From Clusia tigrina (taxonomy: Eukaryota > Arthropoda > Insecta > Diptera > Clusiidae), in NCBI GenBank assembly GCA_920105625.2, contig OV050033.1, forward strand, positions 93,250,280 through 93,314,279: a stretch of DNA of 64,000 bases, given 5' to 3'. The position numbers were made by a program, and so were the translations under genes. The notes below the pieces were generated by a model that was given only the letters and a program-made list of their open reading frames with translations, did no database searches and had not been told where the DNA came from. Below are positions 37,096 through 51,371 of this stretch, in pieces; position 1 is the stretch's first letter; each line of letters opens with the position of its first letter.

Positions 37096-40000
37096 TTTTT
37101 ACTGGAGCGTCATAAAACCTTGAAATTTTGTAACAATAAAGTACTCGAGCCTCTTGTCAATTTAAGCTATCGCTCAAAGCTGTGCTACCCTTGAGTCCCA
37201 AATCAAACACTGATAAAACTTCAAATGGCCCTAACTTCTATACGGTACATTCTACACCTACCAAAGTTTGCAACATTCAAATGCTTGTAACTTTTTACTG
37301 GAGCGTCATAAAACCTTGAAATTTTGTAACAATAAAGTACTCAAGCCTCTGGTCAATTTAAGCTATCGCTCAAAGCTGTGCTACCCTTGAGTCTCAAATC
37401 AAACACTGATAAAGCTTCAAATGGCCCTAACTTCTATACGGTACATTCTACACCTATCAAAGTTTGCCACATACAAATGCTTGTAACTTTTTACTGGAGC
37501 GTCATAAAACCTTGAAATTTGGTATCAAGAAAGTACTCGAGCCTCTTGTCAATTTAAGCTATCGCTCAAAGCTATGCTACCCTTGTGTCCCAAATCAAAC
37601 ACTGATAAAGTTTCAAATGGCTCTAACTTCTATATGGTATGTCCTACCCCTATCAAAGTTTGCAACATACAAATGCTTGTAACTTCTTACTGGAGCGTCA
37701 TTAAACCTTGAAATTTTGTAACAATAAAGTACTCGAGCCTCTTGTCAATTTAAGCTATCGCTCAAACCTATGCTACCCTTGAGTCCCAAATCAAACACTG
37801 ATAAAACTTCAAATGTCCCTAATTTCTATAAGGTACGTCCTACACCTATCACAGTTTGCCACATACAAATGCTTGTAACTTCTTACTGGAGCGTCATTAA
37901 ACCTTGAAATTTTGTAACAATAAAGTACTCGAGCCTCTTGTCAATTTAAGCTATCGCTCAAACCTATGCTACCCTTGAGTCCCAAATCAAACACTGATAA
38001 AACTTCAAATGTCCCTAATTTCTATAAGGTACGTCCTACACCTATCACAGTTTGCCACATATAAATGCTTGTAACTTTTTACTGGAGCGTCATAAAACCT
38101 TGAAATTTTGTAACAATAAAGTACTCGAGCCTCTTGTCAATTTAAGCTATCGCTCAAAGCTGTGCTACCCTTGAGTCCCAAATCAAACACTGATAAAGCT
38201 TCAAATGGCCCTAACTTCTATACGGTATGTCCTACACCTATCAAAGTTTGCAACATACAAATGCTTGTAACTTTTTACTGGAGCGTCATAAAACCTTGAA
38301 ATTTTGTAACAATAAAGTACTCGAGCCTCTTGTCAATTTAAGCTATCGCTCAAAGCTGTGCTACCCTTGAGAACCAAAGCAAACACTGATAAAGCTTCAA
38401 ATGGCCCTAACTTCTATATGGTATGTCCTACACCTATCAAAGTTTGCAACATACAAATGCTTGTAACTTTTTACTGGAGCGTCATAAAACCTTGAAATTA
38501 TGTAACAATAAAGTACTCGAGCCTCTTGTCAATTTAAGCTATCGCTCAAAGCTGTGCTACCCTTGAGTCCCAAATCAAACACTGATAAAGCTTCAAATGG
38601 CCCTAACTTCTATAAGGTACGTCCTACACCTATCACAGTTTGCCACATATAAATGCTTGTAACTTTTTACTGGAGCGTCATAAAACCTTGAAATTTTGTA
38701 ACAATAAAGTACTCGAGCCTCTTGTCAATTTAAGCTATCGCTCAAAGCTGTGCTACCCTTGAGTCCCAAATCAAACACTGATAAAGCTTCAAATGGCCCT
38801 AACTTCTATACGGTATGTCCTACACCTATCAAAGTTTGCAACATACAAATGCTTGTAACTTTTTACTGGAGCGTCATAAAACCTTGAAATTATGTAACAA
38901 TAAAGTACTCGAGCCTCTTGTCAATTTAAGCTATCGCTCAAAGCTGTGCTACCCTTGAGTCCCAAATCAAACACTGATAAAGCTTCAAATGGCCCTAACT
39001 TCTATACGGTACGTCCTACACCTATCAAACTTTGCAACGTACAAATGCTTGTAACTTTTTACTGGAGCGTCATTAAACCTTGAAATTTTGTAACAATAAA
39101 GTACTCGAGCCTCTTGTCAATTTAAGCTATCGCTCAAAGCTATGCTACCCTTGAATCCCAAATCAAACACTGATAAAACTTCATATGTCCCTAACTTCTA
39201 TACGGTACGTCCTACACCTATCAAAGTTTTCAACATACAAATGCTTCTAACTTTTTACTGGAGCGTCATAAAACCTTGAAATTATGTAAAAATAAAGTAC
39301 TCGAGCCTCTTGTCAATTTAAGCTATCGCTCAAAGCTGTGCTACCCTTGAGTCCCAAATCAAACACTGATAAAGCTTCAAATGGCCCTAACTTCTATACG
39401 GTACGTCCTACACCTATCAAAGTTTGCAACATACAAATGCTTGTTACTTTTTACTGGAGCGTCATTAAACCTTGAAATTTTGTAACAATAAAGTACTCGA
39501 GCCTCTTGTCAATTTAAGCTATCGCTCAAAGTTGTGCTACCCTTGAGTCCCAAATCAAACACTGATAAGACTTCAAATGGCCCTAACTTCTATACGGTAC
39601 ATTCTACACCTATCAAAGTTTGCAACATACAAATGCTTGTAACTTTTTACTGGAGCGTCATAAAACCTTGAAATTTTGTAACAATAAAGTACTCGAGCCT
39701 CTTGTCAATTTAAGCTATCGCTCAAAGCTATGCTACCCTTGAGTCCCAAATCAAACACTGATAAAGTTTCAAATGGCTCTAACTTCTATATGGTACGTCC
39801 TACACCTATCAAAGTTTGCAACATACAAATGCTTGTAACTTCTTACTGAAGTGTCATTAAACCTTGAAATTTTGTAACAATAAAGTACTCGAGACTCTTG
39901 TCAATTTAAGCTATCGCTCAAAGCTATGCTACCCTTGAATCCCAAATCAAACACTGATAAAACTTCAAATGTCCCTAACTTCTATACGGTACGTCCTACA

Positions 40001-40607
40001 CCTATCAAAGTTTGCCACATATAAATGCTTGTAACTTTTTACTGGAGCGTCATAAAACCTTGAAATTTTGTAACAATAAAGTACTCGAGCCTCTTGTCAA
40101 TTTAAGCTATCGCTCAAAGCTGTGCTACCCTTGAGAACCAAAGCAAACACTGATAAAACTTCAAATGGCTCTAACTTCTATATGGTACGTCCTACACCTA
40201 TCAAAGTTTGCAACATACAAATGCTTGTAACTTCTTACTAGAGCGTCATTAAACCTTGAAATTTTGTAACAATAAAGTACTCGAGCCTCTTGTCAATTTA
40301 AGCTATCGCTCAAAGCTATGCTACCCTTGAGTCCCAAATCACACACTGATAAAACTTCAAATGTCCCTAACTTCTATACGGTACGTCCTACAGCTATCAA
40401 AGTTTGCCACATATAAATGCTTGTAACTTTTTACTGGAGCGTCATAAAACCTTGAAATTTTGTAACAATAAAGTACTCGAGCCTCTTGTCAATTTAAGCT
40501 TTCGCTCAAAGCTGTGCTACCCTTGAGTAGCAATTCAAACACTGATAAAGCTTCAAATGGCCCTAACTTCTATACGGTACGTCCTACACCTATCAAAGTT
40601 TGCAACA
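37096..40607 (+). repeat. 23-monomer displacement repeat, copy 2
   Basis: It matches 32588-36100 variant by variant. Differences noted are ctcaagcctctgg near 37342, ggtatcaagaaag near 37521, acttcatatgtccc near 39179, cttgaatccc near 39936 (cttgagtccc in copy 1) and ttactagagcg near 40236. Copy 2 lacks the one-base loss of copy 1, so that loss came after the duplication. Confidence 0.8.
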
Positions 40608-42169
40608 TATAAATGCTTGTAACTTTTTACTGGAGCGTCATAAAACCTTAAAATTTTGTAACAATAAAGTACTCGAGCCTCTTGTCAATTTAAGCTATCG
40701 CTCAAAGCTGTGCTACCCTTGAGTCCCAAATCAAACACTGATAAAACTTCAAATGGCCCTAACTTCTATACGGTACTTCCTACACCTACCAAAGTTTGCA
40801 ACATTCAAATGCTTGTAACTTTTTACTGGAGCGTCATAAAACCTTGAAATTTTTTAACAATAAAGTACTCGAGCCTCTTGTCAATTTAAGCTATCGCTCA
40901 AAGCTGTGCTACCCTTGAGTCCCAAATCAAACACTGATAAAACTTCAAATGGCCCTAACTTCTATACGGTACATTCTACACATACCAAAGTTTGCAACAT
41001 TCAAATGCTTGTAACTTTTTACTGGAGCGTCATAAATCCTTGAAATTTTGGAACAATAAAATACTCGAGCTTCTTGTCAATTTAAGCAATCGCTCAAAGT
41101 TGTGCTACCCTTGAGTCCCAAATCAAACACTGATAAAGTTTCAAATGGCCCTAACTTCTATATGGTATGTCCTACACCTATCAAATTGTGCAACGTACAA
41201 ATGCTTGTAACTTTTTACTGGAGCGTCATTAAACCTTGAAATTTTCTAACAATAAAGTACTCGAGCCTCTTGTCAATTTAAGCTATCGCTCAAAGCTATG
41301 CTACCCTTGAGTCCCAAATCAAACACTGATAAAACTTCAAATGTCCGTAACTGCTATACGGTACGTCCTACACCTATCAAAGTTTGCAACATTCAAATGC
41401 TTGTAACTTTTTACTGGAGCGTCATAAAACCTTGAAATTTTTTAACAATAAAGTACTCGAGCCTCTTGTCAATTTAAGCTATCGCTCAAAGCTGTGCTAC
41501 CCTTCAGTCCCAAATCAAACACTGATAAAACTTCAAATGGCCCTAACTTCTATACGGTACATTCTACACATACCAAAGTTTGCAACATTCAAATGCTTGT
41601 AACTTTTTACTGGAGCGTCATAAATCCTTGAAATTTTGGAACAATAAAATACTCGAGCTTCTTGTCAATTTAAGCAATCGCTCAAAGTTGTGCTACCCTT
41701 GAGTCCCAAATCAAACACTGATAAAGTTTCAAATGGCCCTAACTTCTATATGGTATGTCCTACACCTATCAAATTGTGCAACGTACAAATGCTTGTAACT
41801 TTTTACTGGAGCGTCATTAAACCTTGAAATTTTCTAACAATAAAGTACTCGAGCCTCTTGTCAATTTAAGCTATCGCTCAAAGCTATGCTACCCTTGAGT
41901 CCCAAATCAAACACTGATAAAACTTCAAATGTCCGTAACTGCTATACGGTACGTCCTACACCTATCAAAGTTTGCAACATATAAATGCTTGTAACTTTTT
42001 ACTGGAGCGTCATAAAACCTTGAAATTTTGTAACAATAAAGTACTCGAGCCTCTTGTCAATTTAAGCTATCGCTCAAAGCTGTGCTACCCTTGAGTCCCA
42101 AATCAAACACTGATAAAACTTCAAATAGCCCTAACTTCTATACGGTACGTCCTACACCTATCAAAGTTT
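40608..42169 (+). repeat. Satellite with tandem 3-monomer duplication (2 x 588 bp)
   Basis: 40796-41383 and 41384-41971 repeat at +588 bp (3 x 196). Shared markers are gcaacattcaaatg with ttttttaac, cacataccaaag (40979 and 41567), cataaatccttg with tttggaacaat, gcttcttgtc with aagcaatcgctc, tcaaattgtgcaacg (near 41179 and 41767) and gtccgtaactgctatacgg (near 41344 and 41932). The first copy starts with a ctaccaaag form and the second with ctatcaaag, so its edge falls in that unit. Confidence 0.82.
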
Positions 42170-45100
42170 GCAACATACAAATGCTTGTAACGTTTTACTG
42201 GAGCGTCATAAAACCTTGAAATTGTGTAACAATAAAGTACTCGAGCTTCTTGTCAAATTAAGCTATCGCTCAAAGCTGTGCTACCCTTGAGTCCCAAATC
42301 AAACACTGATAAAACTTCAAATGGCCCTAACTTCTATACGGTACATTCTACACCTACCAAAGTTTGCAACATTCAAATGCTTGTAACTTTTTACTGGAGC
42401 GTCATAAAACCTTGAAATTTTTTAACAATAAAGTACTCGAGCCTCTTGTCAATTTAAGCTATCGCTCAAAGCTGTGCTACCCTTGAGTCTCAAATCAAGC
42501 ACTGATAAAGCTTCAAATGGCCCTAACTTCTATACGGTACATTCTACACCTATCAAACTTTGCCACATACAAATGCTTGTAACTTTTTACTGGAGCGTCA
42601 TAAAACCTTGAAATTTGGTATCAATAAAGTACTCGAGCCTCTTGTCAATTTAAGCTATCGCTCAAAGCTATGCTACCCTTGTGTCCCAAATCAAACACTG
42701 ATAAAGTTTCAAATGGCTCTAACTTCTATATGGTATGTCCTACCGCTATCAAAGTTTGCAACATACAAATGCTTGTAACTTCTTACTGGAGCGTCATTAA
42801 ACCTTGAAATTTTGTAACAATAAAGTACTCGAGCCTCTTGTCAATTTAAGCTATCGCTCAAACCTATGCTACCCTTGAGTCCCAAATCAAACACTGATAA
42901 AACTTCAAATGTCCCTAATTTCTATAAGGTACGTCCTACACCTATCACAGTTTGCCACATATAAATGCTTGTAACTTTTTACTGGAGCGTCATAAAACCT
43001 TGAAATTTTGTAACAATAAAGTACTCGAGCCTCTTGTCAATTTAAGCTATCGCTCAAAGTTGTGCTACCCTTGAGTCACAAATCAAACACTGATAAAGCT
43101 TCAAATGGCCCTAACTTCTATACGGTACGCCCTACACCTATCAAAGTTTGCAACATACAAATGCTTGTAATTTTTACTGGAGCGTCATAAAACCATGAAA
43201 TTTTGTAACAATAAAGTACTCGAGCCTCTTGTCAATTTAAGCTATCGCTCAAAGCTGTGCTACCCTTGAGTCCCAAATCAAACACTGATAAAGCTTCAAA
43301 TGGCCCTAACTTCTATACGGTATGTCCTACACCTATCAAAGTTTGCAACATACAAATGCTTGTAACTTTTTACTGGAGCGTCATAAAACCTTGAAATTAT
43401 GTAACAATAAAGTACTCGAGCCTCTTGTCAATTTAAGCTATCGCTCAAAGCTGTGCTACCCTTGAGTCCCAAATCAAACACTGATAAAGCTTCAAATGGC
43501 CCTAACTTCTATACGGTACGTCCTACACCTATCAAAGTTTGCAACGTACAAATGCTTGTAACTTTTTACTGGAGCGTCATTAAACCTTGAAATTTTGTAA
43601 CAATAAAGTACTCGAGCCTCTTGTCAATTTAAGCTATCGCTCAAAGCTATGCTACCCTTGAATCCCAAATCAAACACTGATAAAACTTCAAATGTCCCTA
43701 ACTTCTATACGGTACGTCCTACACCTATCAAAGTTTGCAACATACAAATGCTTTTAACTTTTTACTGGAGCGTCATAAAACCTTGAAATTATGTAACAAT
43801 AAAGTACTCGAGCCTCTTGTCAATTTAAGATATCGCTCAAAGCTGTGCTACCCTTGAGTCCCAAATCAAACACTGATAAGACTTCAAATGGCCCTAACTT
43901 CTATACGGTACGTCCTACACCTATCAAAGTTTGCAACAAACAAATTCTTGTAACTTTTTACTGAAGCGTCATAAAATCTTGAAATTTTGTAACAATAAAG
44001 TACTCGAGCCTCTTGTCAATTTAAGCTATCGCTCAAAGCTGTGCTACACTTGAGAACCAAAGCAAACACTGATAAAACTTCAAATGGCTCTAACTTCTAT
44101 ATGGTACGTCCTACACCTATCAAAGTTTGCAACATACAAATGCTTGTAACTTCTTACTGGAGCGTCATTAAACCTTGAAATTTTGTAACAATAAAGTACT
44201 CGAGCCTCTTGTCAATTTAAGCTATCGCTCAAAGCTATGCTACCCTTGAGTCCCAAATCACACACTGATAAAACTTCAAATGTCCCTAACTTCTATACGG
44301 TACGTCCTACAGCTATCAAAGTTTGCCACATATAAATGCTTGTAACTTTTTACTGGAGCGTCATAAAACCTTGAAATTTTGTAACAATAAAGTACTCGAG
44401 CCTCTTGTCAATTTAAGCTTTCGCTCAAAGCTGTGCTACCCTAATCAAACACTGATAAAACTTCGAATGGCCCTAACTTCTATACGGTACTTCCAACACC
44501 TATCAAAGTTTGCAACATACAAATGCTTGCAACTTTTTACTGGAGCGTCATAAAACCTTGAAATATTGTAACAATAAAGTACTCTAGCCTCTTGTAAATT
44601 TAAGCTATCGCTCAAAGCTGTGCTACCCTTGAGTCCCAAATCAAACACTGATAAAACTTTAAATGGCCCTAACTTCTAAACGTTACGTCTTACACCTATC
44701 AAAGTTTGCAACATACAAATGCTTGTAACTTTTTACTGGAGCGTCATAGAACCTTGAAATTTTGTAACAATAAAGTACTCGAGCCTCTTGTCAATTTAAG
44801 CTATCGCTTCAAGCTGTGCTACCCTTGAGTCCCAAATCAAACACTGATAAATCTTCAAATGGCCCTACCTTCTATACGGTACGTCCTACACCTATCAACG
44901 TTCGCAACATATAAATGCTTGTAACTTTTTACTGGAGCGTCATAAAACCTTGAAATTTTGTATCAATAAAGTACTCGAGCCTCTTGTCAATTTAAGCTAT
45001 CGCTCAAAGCTGTGCTACCCTTGAGTCCCAAATCAAACACTGATAAAACTTCAAATAGCCCTAACTTCTATACGGTACGTCCTACACCTATCAAAGTTTC

Positions 45101-48100
45101 CAACATACAAATGCTTGTAACGTTTTACTGGAGCGTCATAAAACCTTGAAATTGTGTAACAATAAAGTACTCGAGCTTCTTGTCAAATTAAGCTATCGCT
45201 CAAAGCTGTGCTACCCTTGAGTCCCAAATCAAACACTGATAAAAATTCAAATGGCCCTAACTTCTATACTGTACGTCCTACAGCTATCAAAGCTTGCAAC
45301 ATACAAATGCTTGTAACTTTTCTCTGGAGCGTCATAAAACCTTGAAATTTTGTAACAATAAAGTACTCGAGCCTCTTGTCAATTTAAGCTATCGCTCAAA
45401 GCTGTGCTAACCTTGAGTCCCAAATCAAACACTGATAAATCTTCAAATGGCCCAAACTTCTATACGGTACGTCCTACACCTATCAAAGTTTGCAACATAT
45501 AAATGCTTGTAACTTTTTACTGGAGCGTCATAAAACCTTTAAATTTTGTAACAATAAAGTACTGGAGCCTCTTGTCAATTTAAGATATCGCTTCAAGCTG
45601 TGCTACCCTTGAGTCCCAAATCAAACACTGATAAATCTTCAAATGGCCCTACCTTCTATACGGTACGTCCTACACCTATCAACGTTTGCAACATATAAAT
45701 GCTTGTAACTTTTTACTGGAGCGTCATAAAACCTTGAAATTTTGTATCAATAAAGTACTCGAGCCTCTTGTCAATTTAAGCTATCGCTCAAAGCTGTGCT
45801 ACCCTTGAGTCCCAAATCAAACACTGATAAAACTTCAAATGGCCCTAACTTCTATACGGTACATTCTACACCTACCAAAGTTTGCAACATTCAAATGCTT
45901 GTAACTTTTTACTGGAGCGTCATAAAACCTTGAAATTTTGTAACAATAAAATACTCGAGCTTCTTGTCAATTTAAGCAATCGCTCAAAGCTGTGCTACCC
46001 TTGAGTCCCAAATGAAACACTGATAAAGTTTCAAATGGCCCTAACTTCTATATGGTATGTCCTACACCTATCAAATTGTGCAACATACAAATGCTTGTAA
46101 CTTTTTACTGGAGCGTCATTAAACTTTGAAATTTTCTAACAATAAAGTACTCGAGCCTCTTGTCAATTTAAGCTATCGCTCAAAGCTATGCTACCCTTGA
46201 GTCCCAAATCAAACACTGATAAAACTTCAAATGTCCCTAACTGCTATACGGTACGTCCTACACCTATCAAAGTTTGCCACATATAAATGCTTGTAACTTT
46301 TTACTGGAGCGTCATAGAACCTTGAAATTTTGTAACAATAAAGTACTCGAGCCTCTTGTCAATTTAAGCTATCGCTCGAAGCTGTGCTACCCTTGAGTCC
46401 CAAAGCAAACACTGATAAAACTTAAAATGGCTCTAACTTCTATATGGTACGTCCTACACCTATCAAAGTTTGCAACATACAAATGCTTGTAACTTCTTAC
46501 TGGAGCGTCATTAAACCTTGAAATTTTGTAACAATAAAGTACTCGAGCCTCTTGTCAATTTAAGCTATCGCTCAAAGCTGTGCTAACCTTGAGTCCCAAA
46601 TCAAACACTGATAAATCTTCAAATGGCCCAAACTTCTATACGGTACGTCCTACACCTATCAAAGTTTGCAACATATAAATGCTGGTAACTTTTTACTGGA
46701 GCGTCATAAAACCTTTAAATTTTGTAACAATAAAGTACTCGAGCCTCTTGTCAATTTAAGCTATCGCTCAAAGCTATGCTACCCTTGAGTCCCAAATCAA
46801 ACACTGATAAAGCTTCAAATGGCCCTATCTTCTATACGGTACGTCCTACACCTATCAAAGTTTGCAACATATAAATGCTTGTAACTTTTTACTGGAGCGT
46901 CATAAAACCTTGAAATTTTGTAACAATAAAGTACTCGAGCCTCTTGTCAATTTAAGCTATCGCTCAAAGCTGTGCTACCCTTGAGTCCCAAATCAAACAC
47001 TGATAAAACTTCAAATGGCCCTAACTTCTATACGGTACGTCCTACACCTATCAAAGTTTGCAACATACAAATGCTTGTAACGTTTTACTGGAGCGTCATA
47101 AAACCTTGAAATTGTGTAACAATAAAGTACTCGAGCCTCTTGTCAAATTAAGCTATCGCTCAAAGCTGTGCTACCCTTGAGTCCCAAATCAAACACTGAT
47201 AAAAATTCAAATGGCCCTAACTTCTATACGGTACGTCCTACAGCTATCAAAGCTTGCAACATACAAATGCTTGTAACTTTTTACTGGAGCGTCATAAAAC
47301 CTTGAAATTTTGTAACAATAAAGTACTCGAGCCTCTTGTCAATTTAAGCTATCGCTCAAAGCTGTGCTAACCTTGAGTCCCAAATCAAACACTGATAAAT
47401 CTTCAAATGGCCCAAACTTCTATACGGTACGTCCTACACCTATCAAAGTTTGCAACATATAAATGTTTGTAACTTTTTACTGGAGCGTCATAAAACCTTT
47501 AAATTTTGTAACAATAAAGTACTCGAGCCTCTTGTCAATTTAAGCTATCGCTCAAAGCTATGCTACCCTTGAGTCCCAAATCAAACACTGATAAAGCTTC
47601 AAATGGCCCTATCTTCTATACGGTACGTCCTACACCTATCCAAGTTTGCAACATACAAATGCTTTTAACTTTTTACTGGAGCGTCATAAAACCTTGAAAT
47701 ATTGTAACAATAAAGTACTCGAGCCTCTTGTCAATTTAAGCTATCGCTCAAAGCTGTGCTACCCTTGAGTCCCACATCAAACACTGATAAAACTTTAAAT
47801 GGCCCTAACTTCTAAACGTTACGTCTTACACCTATCAAAGTTTGCAACATACAAATGCTTGTAACTTTTTACTGGAGCGTCATAGAAACTTGAAATTTTG
47901 TAACAATAAAGTACTCGAGCCTCTTGTCAATTTAAGCTATCGCTCAAAGCTGTGCTACCCTTGAGTCCCAAATCAAACACTGATAAATCTTCAAATGGCC
48001 CTACCTTCTATACGGTACGTCCTACACCTATCAACGTTTGCAACATATTAATGCTTGTAACTTTTTACTGGAGCGTCATAAATCCTTGAAATTTTGTAAC

Positions 48101-48240
48101 AATAAAGTACTCGAGCCTCTTGTCAATTTAAGCTATCGCTCAAAGCTGTGCTACCCTTGAGTCCCAAGTCAAACACTGATAAAACTTCAAATGGCCCTAA
48201 CTTCTATACGGTACATTCTACACCTACCAAAGTTTGCAAC
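42170..48240 (+). repeat. About 6.1-kb block, copy 1, repeated 9.2-9.4 kb downstream
   Basis: About 31 units recur in order at about 51372-57640. The offset is 9202 bp at the left (attgtgtaac at 42221 and 51423) and 9398 bp at the right (atagaaacttg near 47882 and 57280). The extra 196 bp is one additional tgcttgttac unit near 53.1 kb. Rare shared marks are the 9-bp deletion unit, tactggagcct near 45560 and 54958, tcaagctgtgc, cattttctaac and aacttaaaatgg. Copy 1 has single changes such as cttttctctgg near 45318 and tgctggtaac near 46679. Confidence 0.82.
44424..44455 (+). repeat. Out-of-register deletion junction, copy 1
   Basis: The unit reads gctgtgctaccctaatcaaacac, lacking nine bases (monomer positions about 43-51). 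Its left side (gctttcgctc) is the type that normally continues gagtagcaattc (as at 49335). Its right side (tacttcc, cttgcaac, actctagcc) belongs to the unit after next. The simplest reading is a deletion of one whole unit plus 9 bp (205 bp) between short matches. The same junction is at 53822-53853, so it predates the large block duplication. Confidence 0.75.
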
Positions 48241-51200
48241 ATACAAATGCTTGTAACTTTTTACTGGAGCGTCATAAAACCTTGAAATTTTGTAACAATA
48301 AAATACTCGAGCCTCTTGTCAATTTAAGCAATCGCTCAAAGCTGTGCTACGCTTGAGTCCCAAATCAAACACTGATAAAGTTTCAAATGGCCCTAACTTC
48401 TATACGGTACGTCCTACACCTATCAAAGTTTGCAACATACAAATGCTTGTAACGTTTTACTGGAGCGTCATAAAACCTTGAAATTGTGTAACAATAAAGT
48501 ACTCGAGCCTCTTGTCAAATTAAGCTATCGCTCAAAGCTGTGCTACCCTTGAATCCCAAATCAAACACTGATAAAAATTCAAATGGCCCTAACTTCTATA
48601 CGGTACGTCCTACAGCTATCAAAGCTTGCAACATACAAATGCTTGTAACTTTTTACTGGAGCGTCATAAAACCTTGAAATTTTGTAACAATAAAGTACTC
48701 GAGCCTCTTGTCAATTTAAGCTATCGCTCAAAGCTATGCTACCCTTGAGTCCCAAATCAAACACTGATAAAACTTCAAATGTCCCTAACTTCTATACGGT
48801 ACGTCCTACACCTATCAAAGTTTGCCACATATAAATGCTTGTAACTTTTTACTGGAGCGTCATAAAACCTTGAAATTTTGTAACAATAAAGTACTCGAGC
48901 CTCTTGTCAATTTAAGCTATCGCTCAAAGCTGTGCTACCCTTGAGAACCAAAGCAAACACTGATAAAACTTCAAATGGCTCTAACTTCTATATGGTACGT
49001 CCTACACCTATCAAAGTTTGCAACATACAAATGCTTGTAACTTCTTACTGGAGCGTCATTAAACCTTGAAATTTTGTAACAATAAAGTACTCGAGCCTCT
49101 TGTCAATTTAAGCTATCGCTCAAAGCTATGCTACCCTTGAGTCCCAAATCACACACTGATAAAACTTCAAATGTCCCTAACTTCTATACGGTACGTCCTA
49201 CAGCTATCAAAGTTTGCCACATATAAATGCTTGTAACTTTTTACTGGAGCGTCATAAAACCTTGAAATTTTGTAACAATAAAGTACTCGAGCCTCTTGTC
49301 AATTTAAGCTTTCGCTCAAAGCTGTGCTACCCTTGAGTAGCAATTCAAACACTGATAAAGCTTCAAATGGCCCTAACTTCTATACGGTACGTCCTACACC
49401 TATCAAAGTGTGCAACATATAAATGCTTGTAACTTTTTACTGGAGCGTCATAAAACCTTAAAATTTTGTAACAATAAAGTACTCGAGCCTCTTGTCAATT
49501 TAAGCTATCGCTCAAAGCTGTGCTACCCTTGAGTCCCAAATCAAACACTGATAAAACTTCAAATGGCCCTAACTTCTATACGGTACTTCCTACACCTATC
49601 AAAGTTTGCAACATACAAATGCTTGCAACTTTTTACTGGAGCGTCATAAAACCTTGAAATATTGTAACAATAAAGTACTCTAGCCTCTTGTAAATTGAAG
49701 CTATCGCTCAAAGCTGTGCTACCCTTGAGTCCCAAATCAAACACTGATAAAACTTTAAATGGCCCTAACTTCTAAACGTTACGTCTTACACCTATCAAAG
49801 TTTGCAACATACAAATGCTTGTAACTTTTTACTGGAGCGTCATAGAACCTTGAAATTTTGTAACAATAAAGTACTCGAGCCTCTTGTCAATTTAAGCTAT
49901 CGCTCCAAGCTGTGCTACCCTTGAGTCCCAAATCAAACACTGATAAATCTTCAAATGGCCCTACCTTCTATACGGTACGTCCTTTACCTATCAACGTTTG
50001 CAACATATAAATGCTTGTAACTTTTTACTGGAGCGTCATAAAACCTTGAAATTTTGTAACAATAAAGTACTCGAGCCTCTTGTCAATTTAAGCTATCGCT
50101 CAAAGCTGTGCTACCCTTGAGTCCCAAATCAAACACTGATAAAACTTCAAATGGCCCTAACTTCTATACGGTACATTCTACACATACCAAAGTTTGCAAC
50201 ATTCAAATGCTTGTAACTTTTTACTGGAGCGTCATAAATCCTTGAAATTTTGTAACAATAAAATACTCGAGCTTCTTGTCAATTTAAGCAATCGCTCAAA
50301 GTTGTGCTACCCTTGAGTCCCAAATCAAACACTGATAAAGTTTCAAATGCCCCTAACTTCTATATGGTATGTCCTACACCTATCAAATTGTGCAACGTAC
50401 AAATGCTTGTAACTTTTTACTGGAGCGTCATTAAACCTTGAAATTTTCTAACAATAAAGTACTCGAGCCTCTTGTCAATTTAAGCTATCGCTCAAAGCTA
50501 TGCTACCCTTGAGTCCCAAATCAAACACTGATAAAACTTCAAATGTCCCTAACTGCAATACGGTACGTCCTACACCTATCAAAGTTTGCAACATATAAAT
50601 GCTTGTAACTTTTTACTGGAGCGTCATAAAACCTTGAAATTTGGTATCAATAAAGTACTCGAGCCTCTTGTCAATTTAAGCTATCGCTCAAAGCTATGCT
50701 ACCCTTGTGTCCCAAATCAAACACTGATAAAGTTTCAAATGGCCCTAACTTCTATATGGTATGTCCTACCCCTATCAAAGTTTGCAACATACAAATGCTT
50801 GTAACTTCTTACTGGAGCGTCATTAAACCTTGAAATTTTGTAACAATAAAGTACTCGAGCCTCTTGTCAATTTAAGCTATCGCTCAAACCTATGCTACCC
50901 TTGAGTCCCAAATCAAACACTGATAAAACTTCAAATGTCCCTAACTTCTATATGGTATGTCCTACACCTATCAAATTGTGCAACGTACAAATGCTTGTAA
51001 CTTTTTACTGGAGCGTCATTAAACCTTGAAATTTTGTAACAATAAAGTACTCGAGCCTCTTGTCAATTTAAGCTATCGCTCCAAGCTGTGCTACCCTTGA
51101 GTCCCAAATCAAACACTGATAAATCTTCAAATGGCCCTACCTTCTATACGGTACGTCCTTTACCTATCAACGTTTGCAACATATAAATGCTTGTAACTTT

Positions 51201-51371
51201 TTACTGGAGCGTCATAAAACCTTGAAATTTTGTAACAATAAAGTACTCGAGCCTCTTGTCAATTTAAGCTATCGCTCAAAGCTGTGCTACCCTTGAGTCC
51301 CAAATCAAACACTGATAAAACTTCAAATGGCCCTAACTTCTATACGGTACATTCTACACATACCAAAGTTT
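48241..51371 (+). repeat. Satellite units linking the two large-block copies
   Basis: Sixteen or so units. About 48.72-50.57 kb matches about 39.91-41.97 kb at roughly +8810 bp (gagtagcaattc at 40525 and 49335), including aagcaatcgctc and tcaaattgtgcaacg units. Near 50.6 kb a ttggtatcaat / cccttgtgtccc pair follows a gcaatacgg unit. At 51.06-51.37 kb the gctccaagc and cctttacctatc units repeat those of 49.90-50.2 kb at +1176 bp (6 x 196). No gene is present. Confidence 0.72.
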
